Origin: Streptomyces sp. NRRL F-2664 | GTDB taxonomy: Bacteria; Actinomycetota; Actinomycetes; Streptomycetales; Streptomycetaceae | Length of the DNA stretch: 64,000 nucleotides | NCBI RefSeq assembly: GCF_000719345.1 | Contig: NZ_JOFX01000002.1 | Span: 186,001-250,000, forward strand | Reading direction: 5' to 3' | Shown: one piece after another, positions 24,625 to 34,119 of the stretch | Layout of the letters: every line of letters begins with the position of its first letter | How positions within the stretch are numbered: the stretch's first letter is position 1 | Made by a program: the position numbers and the translations under genes | Notes under the pieces: model-generated | The model's input: only the letters and a program-made list of their open reading frames with translations | The model's database searches: none | What the model was told of the DNA's origin: nothing

Positions 24625-26252
24625 CAGACGTTCCAGCCCTTCTCGGCATCGGGGCCGTTGCGGGGGTCTTCGTGGCGGGCGATGTCGGCCTCGTGGGCCT
24701 GCCGGAACACCGGACCGAGGTCCTCGGCGACGGCGGTGGCAGAGTTGAGGGCGCCGTAGATGTCGGCGAACCCGTCCGCCACCTCCTTCTCCAGCGGGAA
24801 CTCGCTGTCGGAGCGCTCGGCGAGGATCTGCATGATGTTCGCGATGGAGGCCAGGGCCTCGGGGAGGCCTTCGACCATGGCGAGGATCTCCATGGCGTTC
24901 TCGGGCTCGTAGGCCTGCGCGGCCTGCTCCATCTCCGCGGCCAGTTCCTCGAACCTGAACCCAGACGTGCTGCTGTCCATCAGCTGTACTCCTTCACCAG
25001 AGTGGGGTGCGGGGGTGGGGGTGTCGGGACGCTCGGCGCGGTCGCCGAGCCGGTCGCCTTCGGTGTCCTGCTCGTGTTCGGCGTCGGCCTGCTCCTCGGC
25101 GGCCCGCTCGGCGTCCTCAAGCCCGTTGTGGATGTCCGCGTCCCGGTCTTCGCGCTCGGCGCGGGCTCGGCCGAGCAGGTAGCGGTAGAGGCGGCGGCCG
25201 GGGTGTTGCAGCCACGCCCAGCCGAGCTTCCGGCCGAGCGGCGTGGTCACCATCCCGAGCAGGCCGAGCGCACCGCCGAGGGCGGCGGCCAGGGCCCGGC
25301 GGGCGTGAAAGCGGGCCGCGGATCGGCGCAGCGCCTTCCGGGCCACTTTCTGGGCGGGGGCTTTGAGCTGCGCGACCCGCGCCCGGTGCGCGGCCTCACG
25401 GACGCCCGCCCGGCCGTTGGCCACGGCGCGGCCGGCGGCCCGGTCCCGCGCGCTGCGGGTGGCGGCGGCGGCCTTGTCGCGGACCGCCGCGGCCTTGGTC
25501 ATGCCCTTGGCCAGCGTGCGGGCAGCAGGACCACGGGGCTTCGCCCCGGCGGCGGTGGCCGTACGCTCGGCGGCTTTGGCGGCGCGGCGGGTGTCGGCGA
25601 CCTGCCGGCGCGCCTGCACCGCCGCCGTACGAGCTGCGGCCTTGGTGGGGGACTGGGTACGGGCCTGCTGGCGCAGCGCGTGCACCTGACCGGCCCGGCC
25701 ACCGGCCAGACCACCCGCCGCGTGTGCGGCGCGCTGCCGGACCGACGGCTTACCGGGCGTGTTGTGCTTGCCGACCGAACCGCCGGACCGGGCCAAGCCA
25801 CCCGGGTCGCCCGCTCGCTGGTTGCTGCGGCCGCCTGCGGACTTGCGGAAGCCACCGCCGCCGGGCGTTCGGGGCGTGGTGCGAGGTTGCGCCGGGATGC
25901 GGCCCAAGGGGCCACGCCCCGCGCCACCGCTTGTGTTCTTGGCTGTCGCCTGGGAGGTCTTGGCCGGGGCCTTCTTGCTGCTGTCCTTGTTGCGGTGGTG
26001 GGCGGCGGCGGTGCCGAGGACGGCGGCGCCGGTCATCGCGATCGCCGCGGCGACCGGCCCACCGGCGAGCGCGGCCGTGGCGAACAGACTGGCCGCGGTG
26101 TTCGTCCCCGACAGGGACAGCGGTACCACGGGGAAACCGCCCGGGGTGTGCTCCACCTCCTTCCCGGCCTTCGGACTGCCGGTGTCTGCGGGTACCGGGG
26201 TGGGGGTGGCTTCTTCGGGGGGAGCCTGCGGTTCGGTGATGGTTTCGGTCAT
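24624..26252 (-). CDS. Large Ala/Arg-rich membrane protein of the transfer operon
   Basis: This 542-residue protein starts at ATG 26252 with GAAGGAG ten bases upstream. Order: an acidic Pro-rich start, two hydrophobic segments (about 50-70 and 72-88), and a very basic Gly/Arg/Lys/Ala-rich region (90-310). A second hydrophobic stretch (about 318-340, ALAAALGGALGLLGMV) is followed by an acidic Glu/Asp/Arg tract and a helical C-terminal domain. I do not recognise a catalytic motif. The position just before the translocase and the overlapping stop/start suggest a membrane partner of DNA transfer, with the basic part possibly touching DNA or cell wall. Confidence 0.55.
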   Translation of the reverse strand: MTETITEPQAPPEEATPTPVPADTGSPKAGKEVEHTPGGFPVVPLSLSGTNTAASLFATAALAGGPVAAAIAMTGAAVLGTAAAHHRNKDSSKKAPAKTSQATAKNTSGGAGRGPLGRIPAQPRTTPRTPGGGGFRKSAGGRSNQRAGDPGGLARSGGSVGKHNTPGKPSVRQRAAHAAGGLAGGRAGQVHALRQQARTQSPTKAAARTAAVQARRQVADTRRAAKAAERTATAAGAKPRGPAARTLAKGMTKAAAVRDKAAAATRSARDRAAGRAVANGRAGVREAAHRARVAQLKAPAQKVARKALRRSAARFHARRALAAALGGALGLLGMVTTPLGRKLGWAWLQHPGRRLYRYLLGRARAEREDRDADIHNGLEDAERAAEEQADAEHEQDTEGDRLGDRAERPDTPTPAPHSGEGVQLMDSSTSGFRFEELAAEMEQAAQAYEPENAMEILAMVEGLPEALASIANIMQILAERSDSEFPLEKEVADGFADIYGALNSATAVAEDLGPVFRQAHEADIARHEDPRNGPDAEKGWNV

Positions 26253-26277
26253 GCTGAACGTGCTCCTTCACGGGAGA

Positions 26278-26320
26278 GAGAGCCCGGCCGGCGCTGTAGG
26301 AGGCTGGCGGCCGGGCTCTC
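26278..26320 (-). terminator. 13-base hairpin between transfer genes
   Basis: Perfect arms 26278-26290 and 26308-26320 lie between the small zinc-finger gene and the large membrane gene. It may attenuate or stabilise the operon transcript. Confidence 0.55.
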
Positions 26321-26327
26321 GTGCTGA

Positions 26328-26666
26328 TCAGGCGACGCGCTGTTCATCCGGGTACGCGCACGGGGTGCACATACCGAGCGAGGCCGGGATCACGTACCCG
26401 GCATCGCGGCGGCAGGTCGGGCACCAGCGGCGAGCCGCGTTGGCCTTCGCCAGCGCTGCGGCCCGCCGGGCGGTCATCGGCCGGACGGGCCGAGCCCGAT
26501 CGATCCGGTACAGGTAGGCGACCAGCGGGCCGCACCGACGGCGGGGCCGCTCGACCTGGGCGACAACGTCCTGTCCTCCGGGGCGGAGGCCGAGCGCTCG
26601 GAGCTGCCGGCGGGTGGCGAGCCCGTCGGGGGCGAGGCGCCAGGGGTACACGGGCAGGGTCGCCAT
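26328..26666 (-). CDS. Zinc-finger RRQL-type element protein
   Basis: This 112-residue protein starts at ATG 26666, overlapping the preceding stop by one base. It contains RRQLRALGLRPGGQD, a PLVAYLYRIDRARPVRPMT core and two Cys pairs: CPTC, then CTPC after MG. This is consistent with a four-Cys zinc ribbon. I recall this as a widespread conserved protein in Streptomyces elements, but no function is established that I know of. Its position in the run of overlapping genes suggests cotranscription with the SpdB-like gene. Confidence 0.6.
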   Translation of the reverse strand: MATLPVYPWRLAPDGLATRRQLRALGLRPGGQDVVAQVERPRRRCGPLVAYLYRIDRARPVRPMTARRAAALAKANAARRWCPTCRRDAGYVIPASLGMCTPCAYPDEQRVA

Positions 26667-26890
26667 CAGTGCAGGCGGTGGTAGGAGGCCTGGCAAGCCG
26701 CAGCGTGTCCGTTGGCGTCGTCGCGAGTGATGCTCAGGTCGTAGTCGACGTGACTCTCGCCGCAGCCGTGGCAGGACCAGCGGGCCCGGTTGACGGCGCC
26801 CATGACGTCGACGGCGGCGCCAACCTGGTTGTGCATCCGGATCAGGAGGTTGTCCGGCTCGACAGGGGCGGTGTTCGGGGAGAGCTTCAC
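26666..26890 (-). CDS. Small Cys/His element protein
   Basis: This 74-residue protein starts at GTG 26890 with GAAGGAG upstream, overlapping the previous stop as GTGA. It has CHGCGESHVDYDL at mid-length and HAAACQASYH near the end, a plausible zinc knuckle. The first 30 residues form a helix (LLIRMHNQVGAAVDV). It has no known function. The overlaps on both sides indicate translational coupling in the transfer operon. Confidence 0.55.
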   Translation of the reverse strand: MKLSPNTAPVEPDNLLIRMHNQVGAAVDVMGAVNRARWSCHGCGESHVDYDLSITRDDANGHAAACQASYHRLH

Positions 26891-27900
26891 GGGGTGGCTC
26901 CTTCGAGTGCCGGGCGCGGGGTGGGGGCGGTGAGTTCGCGCAGTTCCTGGTAGCGGGCAGCGATCCACCCGGCGGACCAGCCGGTGAGTTCGACGGCCTG
27001 CCGCTGCGTCAGCCCGGCCGCGTACGCGGCCTGCGCGACCTGCCGGGCCTGAACCTCGTCGAGCTTCTCCGTAGCGGGGCCGGCGGAAAGCAGTTCGGCG
27101 CGCTCACGCTCCGCCCGCTCCGCCGCCGTCTGGCGTTCCTGCTCGGCGCGTCGGCGGTCTTCCGCGGCGCGCTGGGCGGCGGCCTGCCGGGCAGCCTGCT
27201 CACGAGCCTTCGCGGCTTGCTCACGCTCGTGCTCACGGCGCTCACGCTCGTCCCGCGCGGCCTGCTCGGCCCGCCGCGCAGCCTCCGCGCGGTCGGCCTC
27301 TTCACGGAGGATCCGGGCCCGGCGCTCGTCGGCTTCCCGTGCCAGCTTCGCCTCGTGCTCACGCTGCTCACGCGCCTGCGCAGCCTCGTACTCACGGCGC
27401 TCACGCTCCGCCCGAAGCCGGTTCTCCTCCCGCTCCGCAGCCGCTCGTACTGCCGCGTCCCGCTGGGCTTGCTTGCGTTCCTCGGCGGCGAGGACGGCGG
27501 CGGTCAGGGCGCGGCGGTAGGCCAGGCCTGCCTCAGCGGTGACGATCAGCAGCAGGGGTGCGACCGCGTGGACCGCGACCCCTACCATGTCTCCGACCAG
27601 GGCGGATGCGCCGATGTTCAGCAGGAGCGTCATGGCGCCGGTCATCCAGCGCAGGGCCACCGGCCACGGGCCGCCCTGCCCGCCCATCCGGGCCAGCACC
27701 GAGTCGAGGCGGACCACGATGAGCACCGCCGCGTCCACGACGAGCGGCAGGATCGGCGCCGTCCAGTCCCACGCGTCCGGGGTGTGGGCGGCCATCAGCG
27801 GCGTGACCGTGAGAATCGAGTAGAGCATCGCCCCACTCACGATCAGCCACGTCCCGAACGCCAACGCGCGTTCCGATGAGCGCAGATGAGCATCGCTCAC
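26887..27900 (-). CDS. spdB: SpdB/DUF2637-like spread protein with long coiled coil
   Basis: This 337-residue protein starts at GTG 27900. Four membrane segments span residues about 12-35, 45-65, 85-105 and 107-128. They are followed by a 130-residue, highly charged Ala/Glu/Arg coiled coil (about 138-275). The C terminus has a helix-turn-helix (GLTQRQAVELTGWSAGWIAARY). This is the DUF2637/SpdB architecture of Streptomyces spread proteins, proposed to carry plasmid DNA across septa in the recipient mycelium. Overlapping start and stop codons couple it to its neighbours. Confidence 0.75.
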   Translation of the reverse strand: MSDAHLRSSERALAFGTWLIVSGAMLYSILTVTPLMAAHTPDAWDWTAPILPLVVDAAVLIVVRLDSVLARMGGQGGPWPVALRWMTGAMTLLLNIGASALVGDMVGVAVHAVAPLLLIVTAEAGLAYRRALTAAVLAAEERKQAQRDAAVRAAAEREENRLRAERERREYEAAQAREQREHEAKLAREADERRARILREEADRAEAARRAEQAARDERERREHEREQAAKAREQAARQAAAQRAAEDRRRAEQERQTAAERAERERAELLSAGPATEKLDEVQARQVAQAAYAAGLTQRQAVELTGWSAGWIAARYQELRELTAPTPRPALEGATP

Positions 27901-28172
27901 GACACACCCCCCACGACCGGCTCGACGGGCGCGAGGGCGATCAGGATGACCGGCGAGGCCGGGTCGTCAAACCGCTCGCTGTCCTCGGTCCAGGACCAGG
28001 CCGCGCCGTCCATGAGCGCGAAACCGAGCGCGGTGAGCGCCCGTGAGCGCTCCTGAACACTCGGCACGGCCGGCCCCGTGAAGTAGTGCGTCGGCCAGTG
28101 AGCCACGCTGCCGGGCAGCGCTACGAACAGTCGCCACCGGCCATCCCGGTGGACCAGGTGCGCGCTGCGCAT
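27897..28172 (-). CDS. Small hypothetical protein of the transfer operon
   Basis: This protein of about 91 residues starts at ATG 28172; GTG 28175 directly before it is also possible. It overlaps genes on both sides (TGATG and GTGA). No cysteines or membrane segments are present. Features are DGRWRLFVALPG and a GAAWSWTEDSERFDDP stretch with many aromatics. I do not recognise it. Confidence 0.55.
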   Translation of the reverse strand: MRSAHLVHRDGRWRLFVALPGSVAHWPTHYFTGPAVPSVQERSRALTALGFALMDGAAWSWTEDSERFDDPASPVILIALAPVEPVVGGVS

Positions 28173-28435
28173 CACGCCACCGCCGGCGGAACCGGGCAGC
28201 TCTTGTTCGCCGCGTCCCGGCGGGCCGCCAGCACCCGCCGGTGCGCCCGCCGGATCCGGCGGGCGTCGAACTCCGACGCCGGCCGATCCAGCAGCACGAT
28301 CAGCGCATCCAGCAACTCAACCTCAGCCAGGATCACAGGCATCTCGGCCTCGATCACGTTCAGCTCCGCGTCCGACGGCTCCAGGCCGTCGGACCACGGG
28401 GTAACAGCGTCGTGAAGTGCAGCGATGGACTTCAT
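28172..28435 (-). CDS. Small helical protein (DUF6284-like), first gene of the transfer operon
   Basis: This 87-residue protein starts at ATG 28435 behind GAAGGAG. It has VIEAEMPVILAEVELLDALI and FDARRIRRAHRRVLAARR, and is mostly helical and charged. I recall the same pattern in a small protein that often opens transfer operons of Streptomyces elements; the family number is from memory. Its operon promoter should lie in the 28505-28826 region. Confidence 0.6.
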   Translation of the reverse strand: MKSIAALHDAVTPWSDGLEPSDAELNVIEAEMPVILAEVELLDALIVLLDRPASEFDARRIRRAHRRVLAARRDAANKSCPVPPAVA

Positions 28436-28472
28436 GGGTCTTGCTCCTTCTGTGGAGGAACGGGACTCGACA

Positions 28473-28504
28473 GCAGCCCTCGGCGCGGGAACGCCGGGGG
28501 CTGC
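28473..28504 (-). promoter_or_regulatory. Leader hairpin of the transfer operon
   Basis: Arms 28473-28485 and 28492-28504 pair over 13 bases with one wobble and a 6-base loop. It lies 38 bases before the first gene of the leftward operon, a leader position like the conserved-loop hairpins, although the loop differs. Confidence 0.45.
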
Positions 28505-28826
28505 ACTGCATGCGTTGGGTGAAGCAGGAAGCACACCGGCTCCCCTCGACCCCGCCCGTACGGCCCAGAATGCCGGACGGGCGGAGGAGGCAACCGGCCG
28601 CGGCAAGGCCGCAGGATTGGGGTGGTCTCGATTCGGGGACGCGGCTGCCGGATCAAGGAACAGCTCGCTAGGGCCCCGTTGTAGGCAGAGACCGCCTGCC
28701 GTATGGGCTGCCAAGGACCGCGCCCGAAAGCTGCGCGGCTGCCCACCACCCTCGCCCCGCTTTCGCGGGCCTCGATGCCCTGACCTGCGCCATAAGGGCA
28801 CAGCTCACCCGTTCCAGCCTGACTTA
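28505..28826. other. Divergent promoter region of AICE 2
   Basis: No gene is supported between the leftward transfer operon and the rightward regulator. It should hold the transfer promoter. The operator words next to the regulator gene (28827-28898) are at its right edge. I see no further repeated motif here. Confidence 0.5.
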
Positions 28827-28898
28827 CTTGGCTAGCCCGGTGGGCATGGGAATAACGTAGCCAGCTTGGCTAGCCACGTCAACATCTGGCTATCCAAG
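28827..28898. promoter_or_regulatory. Probable GntR operators CTTGG(C/A)TAGCC
   Basis: CTTGGCTAGCC occurs at 28827-28837 and 28865-28875, and its inverted variant (CTTGGATAGCC on the minus strand) at 28888-28898, about 37 bases before the regulator start. The word contains the self-complementary centre GGCTAGCC. Spacing of 38 and 23 bases fits binding by a dimeric GntR repressor that silences transfer and its own gene, as KorSA does in pSAM2. Confidence 0.7.
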
Positions 28899-28934
28899 CT
28901 GCTCAAATAGTCAGGTTGGCCGTAGCATCGGGCC

Positions 28935-29801
28935 ATGACCTTTGCGCTTGAACCCCTGGACCCGGACGACGACCGGCCGCCGTACGAGCAGGTGGCGCGC
29001 AGTCTCGGAGCCGCGATCCGAACGCGGAAGCTCGGCCCTGGTGAGAAGCTGCCGTCGCACAAGATGCTGACGGACCACTACGGCTTCGCTCGCGCCACGA
29101 TTCAGCGGGCGCTCCGGGACCTCGAAGATGAGGGGCTGGTCGTCTCCCGCAAGGGGAGCGGCGTGTTCGTCCGCAACCGCACTGAGCGGCCGGCGGGCCT
29201 GCGGCCGTACGTCGAGCAGGCTTTCGCCAGTCGCAACGTCACGATCGATTTCGCGGGGTTCTCCAGCGAGACCCTGCACGGCGCACTTCAAGAGCCGCTG
29301 GACAAGATCCGGATCGGTCGGCTCACCCCGACCAGCATCCGGATTCGCATCCTGGTGCCGGACATGGCCGTGCCGCAGGCGGCTCCTGTCCGGCGTGAGG
29401 ACTGCGCGGACGACGCCCGGCTGCGCAGCCGGATGCACGACATCATGGTCGGCTACACCCGCAGCATCTCGGACGCCATAAGCGAGCTGAGCCACCTCGG
29501 GCTGGTCCAGGAGAGCAGCGTCAGTGTGCGCGTCCACAGCGGTACGCAGTTCTTCAAGCTGTACGTGATCAACAACGAGGACGCGTTCTTCGGGTACTAC
29601 CCGATCAGGCCGAACAAGGTCGTGGCGCAGGGCGAGGCCGTCGAGATCTTCGACCTTGTCGGCAAGGACACGATCCTCTTCCACCACTCGATGAACGACG
29701 GCGACTCGTCCAGCGGCGCACAGCAGGTCGAGCAGGCGCGCATGTGGTTCGACAGCATCTGGGACACGATCGCGAGGGACGCCGATGCCCACACCCTCTG
29801 A
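28935..29801 (+). CDS. GntR-family regulator (KorSA-like)
   Basis: This 288-residue protein starts at ATG 28935 with no strong ribosome binding site. An N-terminal GntR winged helix (residues about 16-85: PPYEQVARSLGAAIRT, KLPSHKMLTDHYGFARATIQRAL) is followed by a C-terminal domain of unknown ligand that contains many polar residues. KorSA of pSAM2 is the model: it represses the element's replication and transfer activator. The operator words upstream support autoregulation. The downstream HAD gene overlaps its end by 17 bases. Confidence 0.8.
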   Translation: MTFALEPLDPDDDRPPYEQVARSLGAAIRTRKLGPGEKLPSHKMLTDHYGFARATIQRALRDLEDEGLVVSRKGSGVFVRNRTERPAGLRPYVEQAFASRNVTIDFAGFSSETLHGALQEPLDKIRIGRLTPTSIRIRILVPDMAVPQAAPVRREDCADDARLRSRMHDIMVGYTRSISDAISELSHLGLVQESSVSVRVHSGTQFFKLYVINNEDAFFGYYPIRPNKVVAQGEAVEIFDLVGKDTILFHHSMNDGDSSSGAQQVEQARMWFDSIWDTIARDADAHTL

Positions 29802-30501
29802 GGCTCTGGCTGACGTCATCGGGGCGTCCGCTGGGGTGCTTTTCGACTTCGACGGACCCGTCTGTGACGTGTTCGGAGGGCTGCCTGCCCCGCAGGTAGC
29901 AGTCGAACTGGCCGGCATCGTCGCGACCCGTGCGCCGTCCCTCGCGGACCGTGCCCGCGCGACGGACGACCCGATGGAGATCCACCGGCTCTCGCAGGAA
30001 GGCGGAGCGGACCTCCTTGCCGCGGTGGAGGCTGCGTTGACGACGGCCGAAGTCGCCGCGGTCAAGGTTGCCGGGCCGCCGGTGGCTGGCGCCGTGCAGA
30101 CGCTCAAGGCCGCCCGTGCATCGGACCGGCGCGTCGCCGTGGTGAGCAACAACTCAGCCGAGTGCGTTCGGGAGTATCTGGAGCTCCACGGCATCGCCGG
30201 GGCGGTCGAGGTCGTAGTCGGGCGCCCGGTGCTGCGGCCGGACCTCATGAAGCCCGCTCCGCACCCGCTGCTCGCCGCAGCCGCTGCCCTGGATGTCGAG
30301 CCCGCCGCCACTGTGCTGATCGGGGATTCGACCACGGACGTAGAGGCAGCCCGGGCCGCGGGCACCCGCAGTATCGGATTCGCGAACAAGCCGCAGAAAC
30401 ACTCGACGCTTGCCGACGCCGGCGCGGACGTCGTGGTGCAGAGCATGGAAGCCGTCGCAGACGCGCTCGCTTCGGCGGCTGCCGCAGACCAGCTCCCGTA
30501 G
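29785..30501 (+). CDS. HAD-superfamily phosphatase coupled to the regulator
   Basis: This 238-residue protein starts at ATG 29785, inside the end of the GntR gene. HAD motifs are complete: FDFDGPV with both catalytic Asp residues (about 21-26), VVSNNS as motif II, a Lys in LMKPAPHP and GDSTTDVEAA as motif IV. It is most like phosphoglycolate-phosphatase-type enzymes. In pSAM2 another small hydrolase, the Nudix protein Pif, provides transfer immunity. A HAD protein tied to the regulator could play a similar signalling or immunity part here, but no direct evidence exists in the sequence. Confidence 0.78.
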   Translation: MPTPSEALADVIGASAGVLFDFDGPVCDVFGGLPAPQVAVELAGIVATRAPSLADRARATDDPMEIHRLSQEGGADLLAAVEAALTTAEVAAVKVAGPPVAGAVQTLKAARASDRRVAVVSNNSAECVREYLELHGIAGAVEVVVGRPVLRPDLMKPAPHPLLAAAAALDVEPAATVLIGDSTTDVEAARAAGTRSIGFANKPQKHSTLADAGADVVVQSMEAVADALASAAAADQLP

Positions 30502-30538
30502 CCTCTACCTGCGTAAAGGTTAGGACGGGCTGTCCGGA

Positions 30539-30646
30539 GCTGGGCCGTCTCTGGGCCGTCGGAGGTGGCCCAAGGACGCCCACCGAGGACCAACGACGAC
30601 CACGATCGCGCGGGGCCCCTGACTTTCGACCCCAGGTCAGGGCCCC
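30539..30646. repeat. Arm-type repeats at the right end of AICE 2
   Basis: TGGGCCGTC occurs twice (about 30541-30562). Further right, GGGGCCCCTGAC and its inverted partner GGTCAGGGCCCC form a hairpin (about 30612-30646). The same words lie inside the left end (16459-16521), which supports their being integrase arm sites of one element. Confidence 0.55.
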
Positions 30647-30668
30647 CGGGCCATACGCGTTTCCCCCG

Positions 30669-30701
30669 GGGTATGGACGCCTGGCAAGATGGGGTGTATC
30701 T
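30669..30701. repeat. att: Right attachment repeat of AICE 2
   Basis: This is the partner of 16402-16434. The identical core GGCAAGATGGGGTGT is at 30683-30697, 35 bases before the TTG start of ettA. The four mismatches to the left copy lie outside the core. Confidence 0.75.
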
Positions 30702-30731
30702 GCCCACCATCGATCTGCCGGACGGTTTCTC

Positions 30732-32396
<1,665 letters not shown>

Positions 32397-32418
32397 GGGG
32401 AGCGCTGAGGTCACGGCC

Positions 32419-32868
32419 ATGGCCAGACACCACTACCGCTGCCCGCTGCGCTGGGCGGACATGGACGCCTTCGGGCACGTCAACAACGTCGTCTTCCTCC
32501 GCTACCTGGAGGAGGCGCGGATCGACTTCATGTTCCGTCTCGCGCCGGGCGAGGGCAGCGAGTCCTTCACGGGCGGATCCGTCGTGGCCCGCCACGAGAT
32601 CGACTACAAGCTGCCTCTCGTGCACCGCCACGAGCCCGTCCTCATCGAGTCCTGGGTGACCCGGATCGGTGCCGCTTCCCTGACCATCGCCTACGAGGTC
32701 AAGGACGAGGCGACCGAGGACCGGCCCGAGACCGTCTACGTGCGCGCGGAGACCGTGGTCGTGCCCTACAACCTCGCCGCCGGCCGGCCCCGCCGGATCA
32801 CGCCCGAGGAGAGGCACTTCCTGGAGGAGTACCTCGACAAGCCGCGCGCCGAGGCCGTCGCGGCATGA
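32419..32868 (+). CDS. Hot-dog acyl-CoA thioesterase
   Basis: This 149-residue protein starts at ATG 32419. The 4HBT hot-dog signature WADMDAFGHVNNVVFLRYLEEAR supplies the catalytic Asp near residue 14, and an EIDYKLPL strand follows. It hydrolyses acyl-CoA thioesters; chain-length preference is not readable. The stop overlaps the start of the next gene (ATGA), so the two are coupled, and both follow ettA closely. Confidence 0.85.
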   Translation: MARHHYRCPLRWADMDAFGHVNNVVFLRYLEEARIDFMFRLAPGEGSESFTGGSVVARHEIDYKLPLVHRHEPVLIESWVTRIGAASLTIAYEVKDEATEDRPETVYVRAETVVVPYNLAAGRPRRITPEERHFLEEYLDKPRAEAVAA

Positions 32869-33614
32869 CCGAGCAGCTGCGCTTCGCCGATTCCGGGGAG
32901 GCGGCGGACCTCGCCGCCTTCCTGGGCCGGCTGGTGCACTACGACCGGGCCGCCGCCGTCCGCCTCCAAGGGGCACCTCCCACGGCCGAGGCCGTGGGGG
33001 AGGACGGCGGGGCGCTCGGCGTGTTCGGACGGCCCCCCTCCTTCGAGGTGCTGGCCGTCCGTACCGTCCGGCTCGCCGTCCCCGTGACCGCGCCGCTGGA
33101 CGTGACCGTCTCCGCGGGCGAGCTCCTGGAAGCCGTGGACGAGGCCTCGGCCCGGGCGGTCGTACCCGGCCCGGTCACCGGCCCGCCGTGGACCGGGGTG
33201 CTCCCGCCTCGCGGCGGCTGGCGGCAGCTGCCCGGCCTGCCCGCCCCCGAGGCGATCGCGCAGGTCCTGGCGGCCTCCGTGGCGGAGTTCCGGGCCCGCG
33301 ACGAAGCCCTCCCCGCGCAGCACCGCACCCGGTCCGAGCGCGACCGCATCGGCCGCGAGATCTGGTCGCGCACCCTGGGCGACACCGAACTCCCGCTGCG
33401 CGTCGCGCACGCCGCGCAGTCCCTGGGCTTCCTGCGGCCGGTACGGACCACCGTGTCCGCCCCCGCGTCCGCAGGCTCCGGCCCCGGCACCGCCCCCGTG
33501 GCGCTGCTCGCCGCCGGGAGCTGGCTGAGGCTGCGTACCCCGTACGGCTCCGTCGCCACCCGCCGCCCCGGCGCCACCGGCGGCCTCGGCGCCTTCCGGG
33601 TCAGCCCGGTCTGA
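32865..33614 (+). CDS. Conserved actinobacterial protein, unknown function
   Basis: This 249-residue protein starts at ATG 32865. It is soluble, with no cysteines or catalytic motif I can name. Residues about 36-50 (LQGAPPTAEAVGED) are encoded by a palindromic repeat (32976-33003) that appears inserted in frame. It is coupled to the thioesterase gene by ATGA. Homologues next to ettA are common in Streptomyces as I recall, but without function. Confidence 0.65.
   Translation: MTEQLRFADSGEAADLAAFLGRLVHYDRAAAVRLQGAPPTAEAVGEDGGALGVFGRPPSFEVLAVRTVRLAVPVTAPLDVTVSAGELLEAVDEASARAVVPGPVTGPPWTGVLPPRGGWRQLPGLPAPEAIAQVLAASVAEFRARDEALPAQHRTRSERDRIGREIWSRTLGDTELPLRVAHAAQSLGFLRPVRTTVSAPASAGSGPGTAPVALLAAGSWLRLRTPYGSVATRRPGATGGLGAFRVSPV
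32976..33003. repeat. Small palindromic repeat inside a coding sequence
   Basis: CCTCCCACGGCC, then GA, then its near complement ending GGGGGAGG, preceded by GGGGCA, matches the dispersed Streptomyces palindrome I remember from many genomes (GGGGCACCTCCC...GGGGGAGG). The reading frame is kept through it. Confidence 0.55.
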
Positions 33615-33628
33615 CCGGTCCCTCGGTC

Positions 33629-33658
33629 GGCCGCGCTCCTCAAGGGTCCTGAGCGGCC
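33629..33658. terminator. Possible convergent terminator
   Basis: Arms 33629-33638 and 33651-33658 pair (GGCCGC-CTC with GAG-CGGCC, one bulge) between convergent stop codons. Confidence 0.4.
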
Positions 33659-33714
33659 GGCCCGGTCCCACCGGCCCGCCCCGGGGCCGGCTCCGTCGCG
33701 GGCCCGGGGTGCGT

Positions 33715-34119
33715 CTAGCCCGCCGTGTTGATCATCGATGCGGCGGCGTAGGTGAGGTACTTCCACAGCTGTGCCTCGTGCTCCGGCGCGAGGCCCAGCT
33801 CGTCCAGCGCCACCCGCATGTGCTTCAGCCACGCGTCGTGGGCCGCGGAGTCGACCGGGAACGGCGCGTGCCGCATCCGCAGCCGCGGGTGGCCGCGGTG
33901 CCGGCTGTAGGTGTTCGGACCGCCCCAGTACTGCATCAGGAACAGCGCGAAGCGCTCCTCGGCGGGACCGAGGTCCTCCTCCGGGTACATCGGGCGCAGC
34001 AGCGGGTCCTCCGCGACCCCCTGGTAGAAGCGCCGCACGAGGCGACGGAAGGTCTCCTCGCCACCCACCTGCTCGTAGAACGTCTGCTCCTGAAGGCCGT
34101 CCGGCGGAATCTCATTCAC
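33715..34119 (-). CDS. glbO: Truncated haemoglobin, group II (GlbO)
   Basis: This 134-residue protein starts at GTG 34119. Globin features: FYEQVGGEETFRRLVRRFY in helices A-B, PMYPEEDL, and FALFLMQYWGGPNTYSRHRGHPRLRMRHAPF. The last contains the proximal His region (RHAPF) and the Trp typical of group II near WLKHMRVAL. It binds haem and oxygen or nitric oxide, probably in oxidative or nitrosative defence. Confidence 0.9.
   Translation of the reverse strand: MNEIPPDGLQEQTFYEQVGGEETFRRLVRRFYQGVAEDPLLRPMYPEEDLGPAEERFALFLMQYWGGPNTYSRHRGHPRLRMRHAPFPVDSAAHDAWLKHMRVALDELGLAPEHEAQLWKYLTYAAASMINTAG

Larger units (their letters stand above)
16416..30697 (-). mobile_element. AICE 2, complete, inserted upstream of ettA
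   Basis: This is a complete integrative conjugative element of about 14.3 kb bounded by imperfect direct repeats. It holds the integration module (int, xis), a replication module (origin, rep, prim-pol), an orphan methyltransferase, a transfer module read leftward, and a divergent regulator plus phosphatase. Precise recombination at the repeats would rejoin the region before the minus-strand gene at 16316 with the ettA leader. It is unusual because the insertion is in a protein-gene promoter region and not in a tRNA gene. Confidence 0.85.
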
